Below, piece by piece: positions 26,863 through 35,076 of a DNA stretch of 64,000 nucleotides. The stretch comes from Methanomicrobiales archaeon HGW-Methanomicrobiales-1. Lineage in GTDB: Archaea; Halobacteriota; Methanomicrobia; Methanomicrobiales; Methanospirillaceae. A model generated the notes under the pieces. That model ran no database searches, was not told where the DNA came from, and saw nothing but the letters and a program-made list of their open reading frames with translations. The position numbers were made by a program, and so were the translations under genes. Location: assembly GCA_002839675.1 (NCBI GenBank), contig PGYM01000004.1, positions 1 to 64,000 of the forward strand, in the 5' to 3' direction. Numbering within the stretch: the first letter of the stretch is position 1; every line of letters begins with the position of its first letter.

Positions 26863-27539
26863 GATGCCACGATCCTCCCGTCCTCGAGCTCAATGATCCG
26901 GTGGGCATATTCTGCGATCTTCGGGTCATGGGTGACAAGGATCACGGTCTTTCCTTTACTCTGTAGATCAACAAGGATGTCCATGATCTGGAGGCCGGTC
27001 TTCCGGTCCAGGTTCCCGGTCGGTTCATCGCAGAGAAGGATCTTCGGGTCATTGACCAGTGCCCGTGCAATCGCGACCCGCTGCTGCTGGCCGCCCGAGA
27101 GCTGGTTGGGCCGGTGGGCACTCATATCAGCGTCAAAACCCACAGATTTGAGCACCGCTGTCGCCTTCCCGGTGGTATCGCGCTGCTTGTACTTCAGGAT
27201 AAGCGGGTATTCCACGTTCTCGTATGCCGAGAGAAGGGGAATTAAGTAAAATTTCTGGAAGATGTACCCAATAATATCACGGCGCATGTGAGTGCGCTCC
27301 AGGTTGGTCATCGCAGCCACATTTCTTCCATTGATAAACAATTCCCCGGTCGTAGGCACATCGAGGATACCGAGATGGTTCATCAGGGTGGATTTGCCGG
27401 AACCTGATGGGCCCATGACAGCGATGAACTCGTTTTCCCGGATATCGAGCGAGACATGGTCAAGCGCGGTGAAGTCGCCACTCTCCAGGGGGTATACTTT
27501 TGAGACGTCGGTTAACCGTATAAGGGGTGTATCATCCAT
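26859..27539 (-). CDS. ABC transporter ATP-binding protein, LolD/MacB type
   Basis: The 226-residue ATPase has Walker A GPSGSGKST, the signature LSGGQQQRVAIARAL, Walker B ILLCDEPTGNLD, and the H-loop VTHDPKIAEYA. It pairs with the permease that follows by a four-base overlap. The transporter could export or extract a lipoprotein, antimicrobial compound or surface component; the substrate cannot be told from sequence. Confidence 0.93.
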   Translation of the reverse strand: MDDTPLIRLTDVSKVYPLESGDFTALDHVSLDIRENEFIAVMGPSGSGKSTLMNHLGILDVPTTGELFINGRNVAAMTNLERTHMRRDIIGYIFQKFYLIPLLSAYENVEYPLILKYKQRDTTGKATAVLKSVGFDADMSAHRPNQLSGGQQQRVAIARALVNDPKILLCDEPTGNLDRKTGLQIMDILVDLQSKGKTVILVTHDPKIAEYAHRIIELEDGRIVAS

Positions 27540-27549
27540 GGCAGTCGGC

Positions 27550-28884
27550 TCATTGCTTCCTGAACTTTGCTGTAATCCATTTCCGTTTCATATACAGCAC
27601 AATACCGATAATAACAATAATGCCCCCGGCTATCACCGGGTAGAACGAACTAATCCCACCGGCGCGGGATCCACCGATCCCTAACATGCTGCTTCCGCCC
27701 GGAGCCCGCTGGGACGCTGATGTGCCGGAAGATGTTCCTGATACCTGGCGGGATGTTGAACCCGAACTGCTGCTGGATCCTGATATATCCAACCCGGTTA
27801 ATGATCGCAGGTCGAGAGTCTTTACCGTTGAGAATGAATTGCCCAGTGCATCCTTCCAGGAGACCTGCACGGGAACCGAAGAGAGGTTGTTGCTTGCAAA
27901 GGTGAGCTCAAAACTTGAAAAGTCATCGGATGCAAGTGAACCAATGGAATATTCCGCGTAGGGCTCTACTGCTTTTGCGGGAGCAACTACCGTCAGAACC
28001 ATGGATTTTGCATCGGTGATACCTGCGTTGTTGACATCCCCGGAAAGATGGTAGGAAGAGCCCTGGGACGTGACTTCAATATTATTGATGACCGGCACTG
28101 CTGCCGATTTATCGGTTCCGGTTTTGATAGGCAGGACAGCAACGGTAGAGTGCTTGTTGTTTCCATTCTGGAAGCTGATGCGGAATGTCAGGGCGGTATC
28201 TTTTTCCGGAGTAACATCAAAGGGAATATCAACGGAACTTCCGGCACCTAAGGATGAGATGAAACGGGAGCTTGGACTTACTGTTGCACCCCCGCCTTCA
28301 GGAGTGATGAGAATATTTTTGATTGCCCCGTTTCGCGGATTGACGATAGTTAAGTTAATCGTGTCTTTTGTTGAAACGGCGAAATCATCCGGAACGCTGT
28401 CAAAACTTGCCCGGATATCCTGCGAATCCACTTCGATACTGATAGGATACCGGATGCTTCCTGCAGTACTGGATGCCACGGAAAACATCGGGAAATAGTT
28501 GCCGTCTTTTGACCCTGCATTAACGAGAAGGGTATAGGTCATCGAGTTACCGGGTCCGAGGTAGATCGTTGTGCCGTAGGCTTCCCGGTTCAGGAGATTG
28601 ATGTTGGTGTCGATAAGATCAGCCTGGGAAAATGATACGGCCTGTGAACCGGAATTGGCGAGCGTGACAGCGATGGTTCCTTGCTCGTACGGGTAGAATA
28701 CCGGGGGATCGAGGGTGACCGAACTCACCGAAACCTGTGCAAGGGCGTCCTGGGGGGACAGGGTTGTTGTTGTGCCCGTACTACTTGAGGTAGTAGAGGA
28801 AGTGCTGCCCGTGGTCGCGGCGCCGGCTGCTGCCACAAGGCAGAAGACCAGGCAGATTGTGGATATCCAGTGTTTGTAGTTCAT
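27550..28884 (-). CDS. Secreted, C-terminally anchored protein with CARDB-like repeats
   Basis: The 444-residue protein has a signal peptide (residues 1-22, ending AAAGA), a Ser/Thr-rich linker, three immunoglobulin-like CARDB/NEW3-type segments of about 100 residues (for example VSVSSVTLDPPVFYPYEQGTI), another Ser-rich linker, and a C-terminal membrane span with basic tail (GGIIVIIGIVLYMKRKW). It is likely on the outer face of the membrane. ATG 28884 is used, with GGGAG upstream. It is co-oriented with the ABC genes and probably their partner. Confidence 0.8.
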   Translation of the reverse strand: MNYKHWISTICLVFCLVAAAGAATTGSTSSTTSSSTGTTTTLSPQDALAQVSVSSVTLDPPVFYPYEQGTIAVTLANSGSQAVSFSQADLIDTNINLLNREAYGTTIYLGPGNSMTYTLLVNAGSKDGNYFPMFSVASSTAGSIRYPISIEVDSQDIRASFDSVPDDFAVSTKDTINLTIVNPRNGAIKNILITPEGGGATVSPSSRFISSLGAGSSVDIPFDVTPEKDTALTFRISFQNGNNKHSTVAVLPIKTGTDKSAAVPVINNIEVTSQGSSYHLSGDVNNAGITDAKSMVLTVVAPAKAVEPYAEYSIGSLASDDFSSFELTFASNNLSSVPVQVSWKDALGNSFSTVKTLDLRSLTGLDISGSSSSSGSTSRQVSGTSSGTSASQRAPGGSSMLGIGGSRAGGISSFYPVIAGGIIVIIGIVLYMKRKWITAKFRKQ

Positions 28885-28955
28885 AATTTCTCCCATTTTA
28901 TAGTAATACACCTGCGACGTTTATGGGGCACATCGTTACCCCGCATTATGATAGT

Positions 28956-28971
28956 GTAATGTACGTATTAC
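28956..28971. promoter_or_regulatory. Palindromic site near the secreted-protein promoter
   Basis: GTAAT, six bases, ATTAC forms an imperfect 16-base palindrome. On the minus strand a TATA-like TTTTAAATTA lies just upstream (about 28979-28988), so the palindrome would cover the transcription start of the exporter operon. It is a plausible operator, perhaps for the XRE regulator next door (inference). Confidence 0.4.
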
Positions 28972-29053
28972 TTAATGTAATTTAAAAGTTACTTTTGTAG
29001 AGTAAATACACTCTTGCAGCAACCAGCAAAACAGGGACATTCAAAAGAGGGAG

Positions 29054-29260
29054 TTATTTGAGATCTGCTTCTTCGCATTCGAAGATCTCTTCGACATTCA
29101 CGTTGAAATATCGTGCAATCTTGAACGCGAGAGTAAGAGAGGGGACATACTTGCTTTTTTCTATAGCGATGATGGTCTGACGGTACACCCCGACAGCGTT
29201 TGCCAGGTGCTCCTGCGTCAGATTTGCCTTTGCCCTGAATACCTTGATGTTATTCTTCAT
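29054..29260 (-). CDS. XRE family transcriptional regulator
   Basis: The 68-residue protein is a lone Cro/CI-type helix-turn-helix: VFRAKANLTQEHLANAVGVYRQTIIAIEKSKYVP, with the typical N-VNVEEIFE end. The start ATG 29260 (MKNNIKVFRA) overlaps the end of the DUF2178 gene by 11 bases, showing coupling. XRE plus a DUF2178 membrane protein is a widespread pair in archaea and Firmicutes. Confidence 0.9.
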   Translation of the reverse strand: MKNNIKVFRAKANLTQEHLANAVGVYRQTIIAIEKSKYVPSLTLAFKIARYFNVNVEEIFECEEADLK

Positions 29261-29723
29261 CCATGTCCTCCCCGCCGTACTTCCGCTCGTAATAGAACTT
29301 AAAGCCGACATAGAGGAAGATGATCATGCAAAGGAAGAGGAGCTGGAGGAACCCGGGGTTTAAGAACGGTCTGCCAAACTCCATATCCGTCGGGCTGTGT
29401 TCGCGGATATACCGGAATGTCGGTGTCCGCTCAAGGCCAAAGAAATTACTGCTGGTCCAGACAATGAATCCAAGACTGAAGGTGAAAAAGACCACCCAGA
29501 AGATCTCAAGCGTGTGGAACGCAGCTTTCTGGGATATGGCAATTGAACGCTCGTCTTCGATGATACCGGTAACCCTGCGCCGGGCAAAGTACACGGTGAT
29601 GACACCGATAACAAATCCGATCTGGATCGGGAGGGGGTCGTTCCACTCCAGCGATAACCAGAAGATACCAACGAGGGCAGTGACAATGATCCCGGTAAGG
29701 ACGTAAAAGGTGTTCTGCTTCAT
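29250..29723 (-). CDS. DUF2178 membrane protein
   Basis: The 157-residue protein has four hydrophobic segments (VLTGIIVTALVGIFWLSL; IQIGFVIGVITVYFA; FWVVFFTFSLGFIVW; LLFLCMIIFLYVGFKFYY) and the DUF2178 hallmark RVTGIIEDERSIAISQKAA between the second and third. Function unknown. Start ATG 29723 (MKQNTFYVL) is preferred over 29747 because a purine-rich GGAAAG precedes it. It is co-transcribed with the XRE gene. Confidence 0.85.
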   Translation of the reverse strand: MKQNTFYVLTGIIVTALVGIFWLSLEWNDPLPIQIGFVIGVITVYFARRRVTGIIEDERSIAISQKAAFHTLEIFWVVFFTFSLGFIVWTSSNFFGLERTPTFRYIREHSPTDMEFGRPFLNPGFLQLLFLCMIIFLYVGFKFYYERKYGGEDMDEE

Positions 29724-29818
29724 GCTTTCCGGATGTAGTTTATACATTACATCGAGTAAAAGGTATCTGTCAGGGCCGGCAGATCATTGCCCGGAGTTTC
29801 TGCAATACCGGTTTTTGC

Positions 29819-30616
29819 TTATCGCGTGGCCATCTCCCCGCGTATGCCCTCGTACGGCACCGGCAGGTCAAGCCTCCGGAAGAACTCGTCAGCGAAGATC
29901 AGGCTGTTGACCACGGCCCATTCCGCACACCCGTGACCTAAGCATTTGTCCGGGAAGAAGGGACCGTTTTTTGGTGCGAGCGGGTTTGTTGCAAATTTTT
30001 TCCGGAGATTTTTTTCAAATTTCCCGCTGGTTGTTTCTTCACCGTTACGCCGGGTCGCCCCGTCACCAATCACCACCCATTCCCGTTTATAGTGCATAAG
30101 GTGATTGCGGATCTCGATGAGGAACTTCAGGTTCGCAAACGCCTGGTCGTCCTCGTCAAACGGGGATTTTTCTGCAATGAGGAGAATCTTCTGATATTTA
30201 CTCAGGAGCGGGGCCCGGTCGAAATTCTTCTCGTTCTTCCATTTCTCGCAGATCAGTCTCAAAAGGGCTTCGTGCTTTTCATCCGCAAAGAAGTAGGCTT
30301 CATCAGCGACATCGGCATAGAGCTCGTTGATGGTGGATTCGAGAAACGCAACGGAGGACAGGACCGAGTTGAGTATGAAAACTTCATGCCGGAGCTGGAG
30401 TGCAGCCGGGATCTCTTTTACCTCCCGGTATTCCTGCTCAATCGCAAAGGCGAGCTGGCAGAGCAGGGCTGCCGACTGGATGTACCGCACGGAAAAGCAG
30501 TCCCGGAACCGGATTGCAGATTCCTCGCCGGAAATCTCAAGGGGGATCTTGTCCATCTGTACTATCCCGTTCTCTTTGAGAGATAAAAAACATGAGGGGA
30601 CCGGCGTATATCCCAT
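29819..30616 (-). CDS. Hypothetical protein with HEPN-like motif
   Basis: The 265-residue protein is largely helical, without signal or membrane segments. Its N-terminal part (RFRDCFSVRYIQSAALLCQLAFAIE-like) and the later EIRNHLMHYKREW, which contains an R-x4-H, resemble HEPN-type domains, but the match is weak. It could equally start at ATG 30556 (MDKIPLEIS). It is divergent from the MarR gene, with only 51 bases between them. No function can be assigned. Confidence 0.6.
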   Translation of the reverse strand: MGYTPVPSCFLSLKENGIVQMDKIPLEISGEESAIRFRDCFSVRYIQSAALLCQLAFAIEQEYREVKEIPAALQLRHEVFILNSVLSSVAFLESTINELYADVADEAYFFADEKHEALLRLICEKWKNEKNFDRAPLLSKYQKILLIAEKSPFDEDDQAFANLKFLIEIRNHLMHYKREWVVIGDGATRRNGEETTSGKFEKNLRKKFATNPLAPKNGPFFPDKCLGHGCAEWAVVNSLIFADEFFRRLDLPVPYEGIRGEMATR

Positions 30617-30667
30617 TGTTGCATTGACAACATTTAATCCCCCACCACACCAAATTTACTGGTGCAT

Positions 30668-31141
30668 ATGAACTCCCAAAATACCTGCGAGATCCCCTTT
30701 GGAGCGGTAGTCTCCATCACCAGTCGCGGCCGGTTCATTTTTTTGAATGACCGGCTCCGGCCGCTGGGCCTCTCCGCAGGCCAGTTCCCGGTCCTGATGC
30801 TGCTCTATAAAGAGCAGAACATCATGCAGGAGACCCTGGTCCGGCACTATCATCTCGATAAGGGCACGATTGCCCGGGCAGTAAAAAAACTCGAGGATGC
30901 CGGGTATATCCGGCGCATCGTCGATCCTGATAACCGCCGGGCAGTCCGCCTGTTTCTCACGGAAAAAGGCGAACATCTTGCTCCCGTGCTGCAGGCAATA
31001 CATCACGAATGGGAAGAACAGGTCCTCACCGGTCTCTCCCGGGAACAGAAAGAGACCCTCAACTCCCTGATGCGCACCGTTGCGCAGAACAGCCACAGGA
31101 ACATGCAGGATGAAAGAGGACTTCCCGATGCCAACAACTGA
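30668..31141 (+). CDS. MarR family transcriptional regulator
   Basis: The 157-residue winged-helix regulator has the MarR core: LSAGQFPVLMLLYKEQNIMQE, HYHLDKGTIARAVKKLEDAGY as recognition helix, and RIVDPDNRRAVRLFLTEKG as wing. It overlaps the MATE gene by 14 bases, so it is likely to control that exporter in response to a ligand, as MarR proteins commonly do. A GTG two codons upstream (30662) is an alternative start. Confidence 0.92.
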   Translation: MNSQNTCEIPFGAVVSITSRGRFIFLNDRLRPLGLSAGQFPVLMLLYKEQNIMQETLVRHYHLDKGTIARAVKKLEDAGYIRRIVDPDNRRAVRLFLTEKGEHLAPVLQAIHHEWEEQVLTGLSREQKETLNSLMRTVAQNSHRNMQDERGLPDANN

Positions 31142-32534
31142 ATCATCCGAAAGGGCGAATGAAGCCCCGGCCGGGAGAGATAATACCGAAGGCATCGCGC
31201 TCCTGATGGGAGACCCGAAAAAAGCCATCGTGAAACTGTCCGGGCCCATGATCATCGCGATGTTCCTGATGTCCACCTACAACATCGTCAACGCGATTTG
31301 GGTTGCCGGTCTCGGCTCCGATGCACTGGCGGCTGTCGGGTTCATCACCCCAATCTTCATGATCCTGATTGGGACCGGCAGCGGGCTCGGTGCCGGCGTC
31401 GCATCCGTCATCTCCCGCCGGATAGGTGCAAAAGATAAGATCGCGGCTGACAATGCAGCAGTCCACGCGATACTCATCACCCTGATCCTGTCAGCAGTCC
31501 TCACCATCCCCTTAATCCTCTTTACCGGCCCGATCGTTCACCTCTTTGGCGCAGGAGAAGTCTCCGGGCTTGCAACTGAATACGGGCAGGTCATCTTCCT
31601 GGGCATGGTACTCATCCTCTTCACTAACGTTGCCTATGCAATTCTCCGAGCTGAAGGAGATGCCAAACGGGCGATGTACGTCATGGCAGCGTCTTCGGTC
31701 ATGAACATGGTCCTCGACCCGCTGCTCATCTACACGGCCGGCATGGGCATTGCCGGGGCGGCATGGGGCATGATCATCTCGCTGGTCATGGTATCGTGCG
31801 TGCTCCTTTACTGGTTCTTCATGAAGCGGGATACCTACGTCACCATCTCATACAAGGCATTCTCGTGGGACAAGAAAACCGTCCGGGACATTCTCGGGGT
31901 CGGCCTGCCGGCCAGCTTCGAATTCTTCCTCATGGCGATCCTCGCGATCTTCATCAACGGCCTGCTGGTCGCAACCGCAGGCACGGACGCTGTTGCAATC
32001 TATACCGCAGGGTGGAGAGTCGTGTTCTTCGCCGTTATCCCTCTCATCGCTATCAGCACATCAGTGATATCCGTTGCCGGTGCTGCCTACGGGGCGCGGC
32101 AGTTTGCAAAACTCAGGACCGTCCACACGTTTTCGGTCTCGCTCGGGATTGCAATCTCGCTGGTCATCAGCGCCCTCACGTTTATCTTTGCCCGGCAGAT
32201 CGCTGTCATCTTCACGTACTCCCCGGACAGCGCCCATCTCGCACCGGAGATTGCCATGTTCCTTGCCACCATGTGCTTCTTCTACCCGTTCATTCCGCCG
32301 GGCATCATGTCGGGATCGGTCTTCCAGGCAACAGGTAAAGGGATGACATCGCTTGTCATCTCGGTCCTGCGGAACCTGGTCTTCATCGCACTCTTTGCCT
32401 ACCTGTTCGGGATCGTGCTCGGGTATGGCGAGCACGGCATCTGGTGGGGAATTGTTGCCGGGGATATCATCGGAGGAACGGTGGCATACATCTGGGCCCG
32501 GGCGTATATCTCGCGGCTGATTGCGAACGGGTAA
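31128..32534 (+). CDS. MATE family efflux transporter
   Basis: The 468-residue protein has twelve hydrophobic segments arranged as two MATE halves (FLMSTYNIVNAIWVAGLGSDALAAVG; LPASFEFFLMAILAIFINGL). It would export cationic drugs or metabolites using an ion gradient. The ATG at 31128, preceded by AGAGGA, is preferred over the longer frame from 31080. Its overlap with marR places it in a regulator-exporter operon. Confidence 0.93.
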   Translation: MPTTESSERANEAPAGRDNTEGIALLMGDPKKAIVKLSGPMIIAMFLMSTYNIVNAIWVAGLGSDALAAVGFITPIFMILIGTGSGLGAGVASVISRRIGAKDKIAADNAAVHAILITLILSAVLTIPLILFTGPIVHLFGAGEVSGLATEYGQVIFLGMVLILFTNVAYAILRAEGDAKRAMYVMAASSVMNMVLDPLLIYTAGMGIAGAAWGMIISLVMVSCVLLYWFFMKRDTYVTISYKAFSWDKKTVRDILGVGLPASFEFFLMAILAIFINGLLVATAGTDAVAIYTAGWRVVFFAVIPLIAISTSVISVAGAAYGARQFAKLRTVHTFSVSLGIAISLVISALTFIFARQIAVIFTYSPDSAHLAPEIAMFLATMCFFYPFIPPGIMSGSVFQATGKGMTSLVISVLRNLVFIALFAYLFGIVLGYGEHGIWWGIVAGDIIGGTVAYIWARAYISRLIANG

Positions 32535-32542
32535 TCTTAATC

Positions 32543-32549
32543 TTTTTTT
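32543..32549 (+). terminator. Short poly-T terminator after MATE gene
   Basis: Seven consecutive T follow the stop codon by eight bases; the following 280 bases are AT-rich and gene-free. Confidence 0.45.
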
Positions 32550-32726
32550 AAAAATTGAACAATTTTGACTGTGATAAAATAAAATGTGAAAATTGCCGTC
32601 TTTTTGTTAGAGAGAGCCACACACATTCAACATCTATTATCATAAAAATCAACTCCAAGCGAAAATATTGAATTGTTGAATCTGTAGGGAGTGCTGTGTC
32701 TTCACGGAAGGATGCACACTTCCAAT

Positions 32727-32740
32727 AAAATATTTAAACC
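32727..32740 (+). promoter_or_regulatory. Likely TATA box for the lipoprotein pair
   Basis: AAAATATTTAAACC matches an archaeal TATA box about 90 bases before the lipoprotein start at 32825, predicting a leader of about 60 bases. Confidence 0.45.
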
Positions 32741-32824
32741 AACTGCCAACGCAACAGAACTCTTGTTTCAAAAAACACAAATGAAAATGAAAGTTTTAAT
32801 CATTTTAAAATAGTAAGTTCAATC

Positions 32825-33583
32825 ATGAGAACACATCCTTTTTTCCCCTGTTTTGCTCTACTTTTGGCGATTATAATAATATCGGGATGCACGGGTTTGG
32901 GTGCGACGACTACAGCAGCACCAACACCTCCCCCCCAAGTTGTATATGTGACCGTTCTTGTGACACCAACACCTACAAATGCATTGGTAAAAGATCCGAT
33001 AATTGGTGTGTGGAGGTTTACGGCGAAGACTGCCTCAAGTGATTACGATTACCGAGTGCAATTTGACGCGAATGGTACATCAATTGAGACGCTGGCATCA
33101 GATTCAACAATATATGTACCTGGAATTTGGAATTTTGCTGGAGATAATACATATATTGTAACCTCCGTTAAAACTGGGGATAAGAAATTGTATACTTATA
33201 ATCCTCAGACAAATACAATTTTTGAAAATGAATATTCGGCATTCATCTATTTCCCATATCAGGGAAGCGTTTGGTTTAACTCTTCAAGCGGGAGTTCATC
33301 CACTCAATCCGGATCTAGCAGTTCAACTCACCTTTCTGGGTATGGTGACGATGTGGTATCATTCACTGCATCCGGAAGTGGATTGAGAATTTTCGATATG
33401 AAATACACTGGACAACATAATTTCGCGGTAAAACTGAAGGATGGAAGTGGGGATTATCTCGCATTATTAGCAAATGAAATTGGTTCATACTCAGGGAAAA
33501 CATCTGAAACATTAACTACTGGAAAATATTTCCTTGATGTAACCGCGAGTGGTCCATGGATTATTGATATATCTTCAATATAA
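32825..33583 (+). CDS. Secreted lipoprotein, paralogue A
   Basis: The 252-residue protein has a lipoprotein signal (lipobox ISGC at about residue 21), the linker PPPQVVYVTVLVTPTPT, a central domain (IIGVWRFTAKTASSDYDYRV), a Ser-rich linker, and a C-terminal domain of about 75 residues (VSFTASGSGLRIFDMKYTGQ... ANEIGSYSGK ... VTASGPW). The C-terminal domain is shared with the next gene. It is presumably attached to the outer membrane face. Ligand unknown; AT-rich codon use. Confidence 0.82.
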   Translation: MRTHPFFPCFALLLAIIIISGCTGLGATTTAAPTPPPQVVYVTVLVTPTPTNALVKDPIIGVWRFTAKTASSDYDYRVQFDANGTSIETLASDSTIYVPGIWNFAGDNTYIVTSVKTGDKKLYTYNPQTNTIFENEYSAFIYFPYQGSVWFNSSSGSSSTQSGSSSSTHLSGYGDDVVSFTASGSGLRIFDMKYTGQHNFAVKLKDGSGDYLALLANEIGSYSGKTSETLTTGKYFLDVTASGPWIIDISSI

Positions 33584-33647
33584 TTTCTTTAGGGACCACC
33601 CGAATAGATCAAAATTAATAATATCTATCGAACCATTTTTTTCACAT

Positions 33648-34478
33648 ATGCAAAATAAATTTATATCCATCCTAATGCTGATTTCTTGCCTCATTTTTAT
33701 ACTGATTGCAGGCTGCACATCAGAGTCGCCTTCAACCTCAACACAAACAATGACCCCGCAGATCGTTTATGTTACTGTAACCGTCACTCCCTTGACTCAA
33801 CCGACGCCCTCATCTACAATTAATTTGATAACCACGAATCCTACACCAATTCCATCATTAACTCCCTCAACTTCCAGTGAAGAAATATCGAACCCTGATG
33901 ATGAGGCTTTTCTTACGATTGTCGCAGACAACAATATTGTGAAACGGATTGATTCTTTAGCAGTTTACGGTTGTGATATCACAGAAGCGGGAAAGATCAA
34001 TCAACTGATAATCTCCAATAAAAAACCTAATAATTCCACGTTACTCAAAGCGCGATCCTACTTGATATCTGCGACAACATACTGCCAGGCTCCGGAAAAA
34101 GCTGCCCGAGATCAGAGCCAGACAAACGAGGATTTAGGTAAATTTTCTGTTCAGATCAAAGAATATACGAATGGAGTACACACCCGGTCTTATGTACTTG
34201 ATCGAGTGCTTGCATCTGTAGATACAATCGGGACATTTAATACGGCAGCTTTCAGCGGGAATGGTGATAATTCCGTTCCGTTCACCATATCTCAAACCGG
34301 ATTAAAAACTATCGAAATGGAATATGGTGGACAACATAATTTTGGGGTAAAATTGGGGGGGGAAATTATCGCGAATGAAATTGGCTCGTACTCTGGGGTG
34401 GAATATAAAACGTTACCCGCTGGGAAATATGTCTTATACGTTACAGCAAGTGGTCCATGGACAATTAAAATTTCCTAA
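33648..34478 (+). CDS. Secreted lipoprotein, paralogue B
   Basis: The 276-residue protein has a lipobox IAGC at about residue 24, the linker TPQIVYVTVTVTPLTQPTP, a helical middle region containing two Cys, and a C-terminal domain nearly superimposable on that of paralogue A (GLKTIEMEYGGQHNFGVKL ... ANEIGSYSG ... VTASGPWTIKIS). The start ATG 33648 is chosen because the signal peptide begins there; the longer frame overlaps the previous gene. Confidence 0.82.
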   Translation: MQNKFISILMLISCLIFILIAGCTSESPSTSTQTMTPQIVYVTVTVTPLTQPTPSSTINLITTNPTPIPSLTPSTSSEEISNPDDEAFLTIVADNNIVKRIDSLAVYGCDITEAGKINQLIISNKKPNNSTLLKARSYLISATTYCQAPEKAARDQSQTNEDLGKFSVQIKEYTNGVHTRSYVLDRVLASVDTIGTFNTAAFSGNGDNSVPFTISQTGLKTIEMEYGGQHNFGVKLGGEIIANEIGSYSGVEYKTLPAGKYVLYVTASGPWTIKIS

Positions 34479-34509
34479 ACAAAATTTTAAAAAAAAGGCA
34501 TTCTGCCAA

Positions 34510-34929
34510 TTACCCTTGCCGGGCGCAGTCGATCTCATCCGAGTACACCTTAATATCGATAACCGGTGTCCCATCGAATGCATCCAGTCCCCGGACTTTT
34601 AAGACACCGTCTTTGACTTCGAGAAGGTCTACCATGCAGAGCGCAACAGGGTTCGGCCGGTCCGGGGACCGTATCGTAAACACACCCATCTCTGCCGAAC
34701 TCCCGGGCGGGATTGCCCGGAGCACGGTCCGGTCCGCCCGGTCAAACCAGCTGAGGACCCAGAGATGTTTCCTGCCTTCCATCTGCCAGAGAGCGGGACG
34801 GTATTGTTCATCGATCACGATCTCGGAGATCGTATCCGAGAGGCGTCCCTGACGGGGGGCATCGCCCCGGGCCTTGTAGGGCGATCGGACGAAACCAATG
34901 GGATGGAGTTCTATGGGGGGGAAAGTCAT
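34510..34929 (-). CDS. trmO: tRNA m6t6A37 methyltransferase TrmO/TsaA family
   Basis: The 139-residue protein has the family's beta-barrel signatures: IGFVRSPYKARGDAPRQGR, the central KHLWVLSWFDRAD, and IRSPDRPNPVALCMVDLLEV. TrmO-family enzymes N6-methylate t6A at position 37 of certain tRNAs using SAM. It is a single gene convergent with the lipoproteins. The C-terminal domain of the E. coli protein is absent, which is usual for archaeal members. Confidence 0.88.
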   Translation of the reverse strand: MTFPPIELHPIGFVRSPYKARGDAPRQGRLSDTISEIVIDEQYRPALWQMEGRKHLWVLSWFDRADRTVLRAIPPGSSAEMGVFTIRSPDRPNPVALCMVDLLEVKDGVLKVRGLDAFDGTPVIDIKVYSDEIDCARQG

Positions 34930-35076
34930 GCTTGAAGTAAAATGGGGGGAGGGAGTATTTACGAATAGTGCGGGAAGGTCCCCGGGGTTAATCCTGGTTC
35001 TGTTGCATAAAATCCGGGGAATAAAATAGTAGAGTTAAATAAATTTCAGAATGAATTCAGAATACAAATAAGTATC

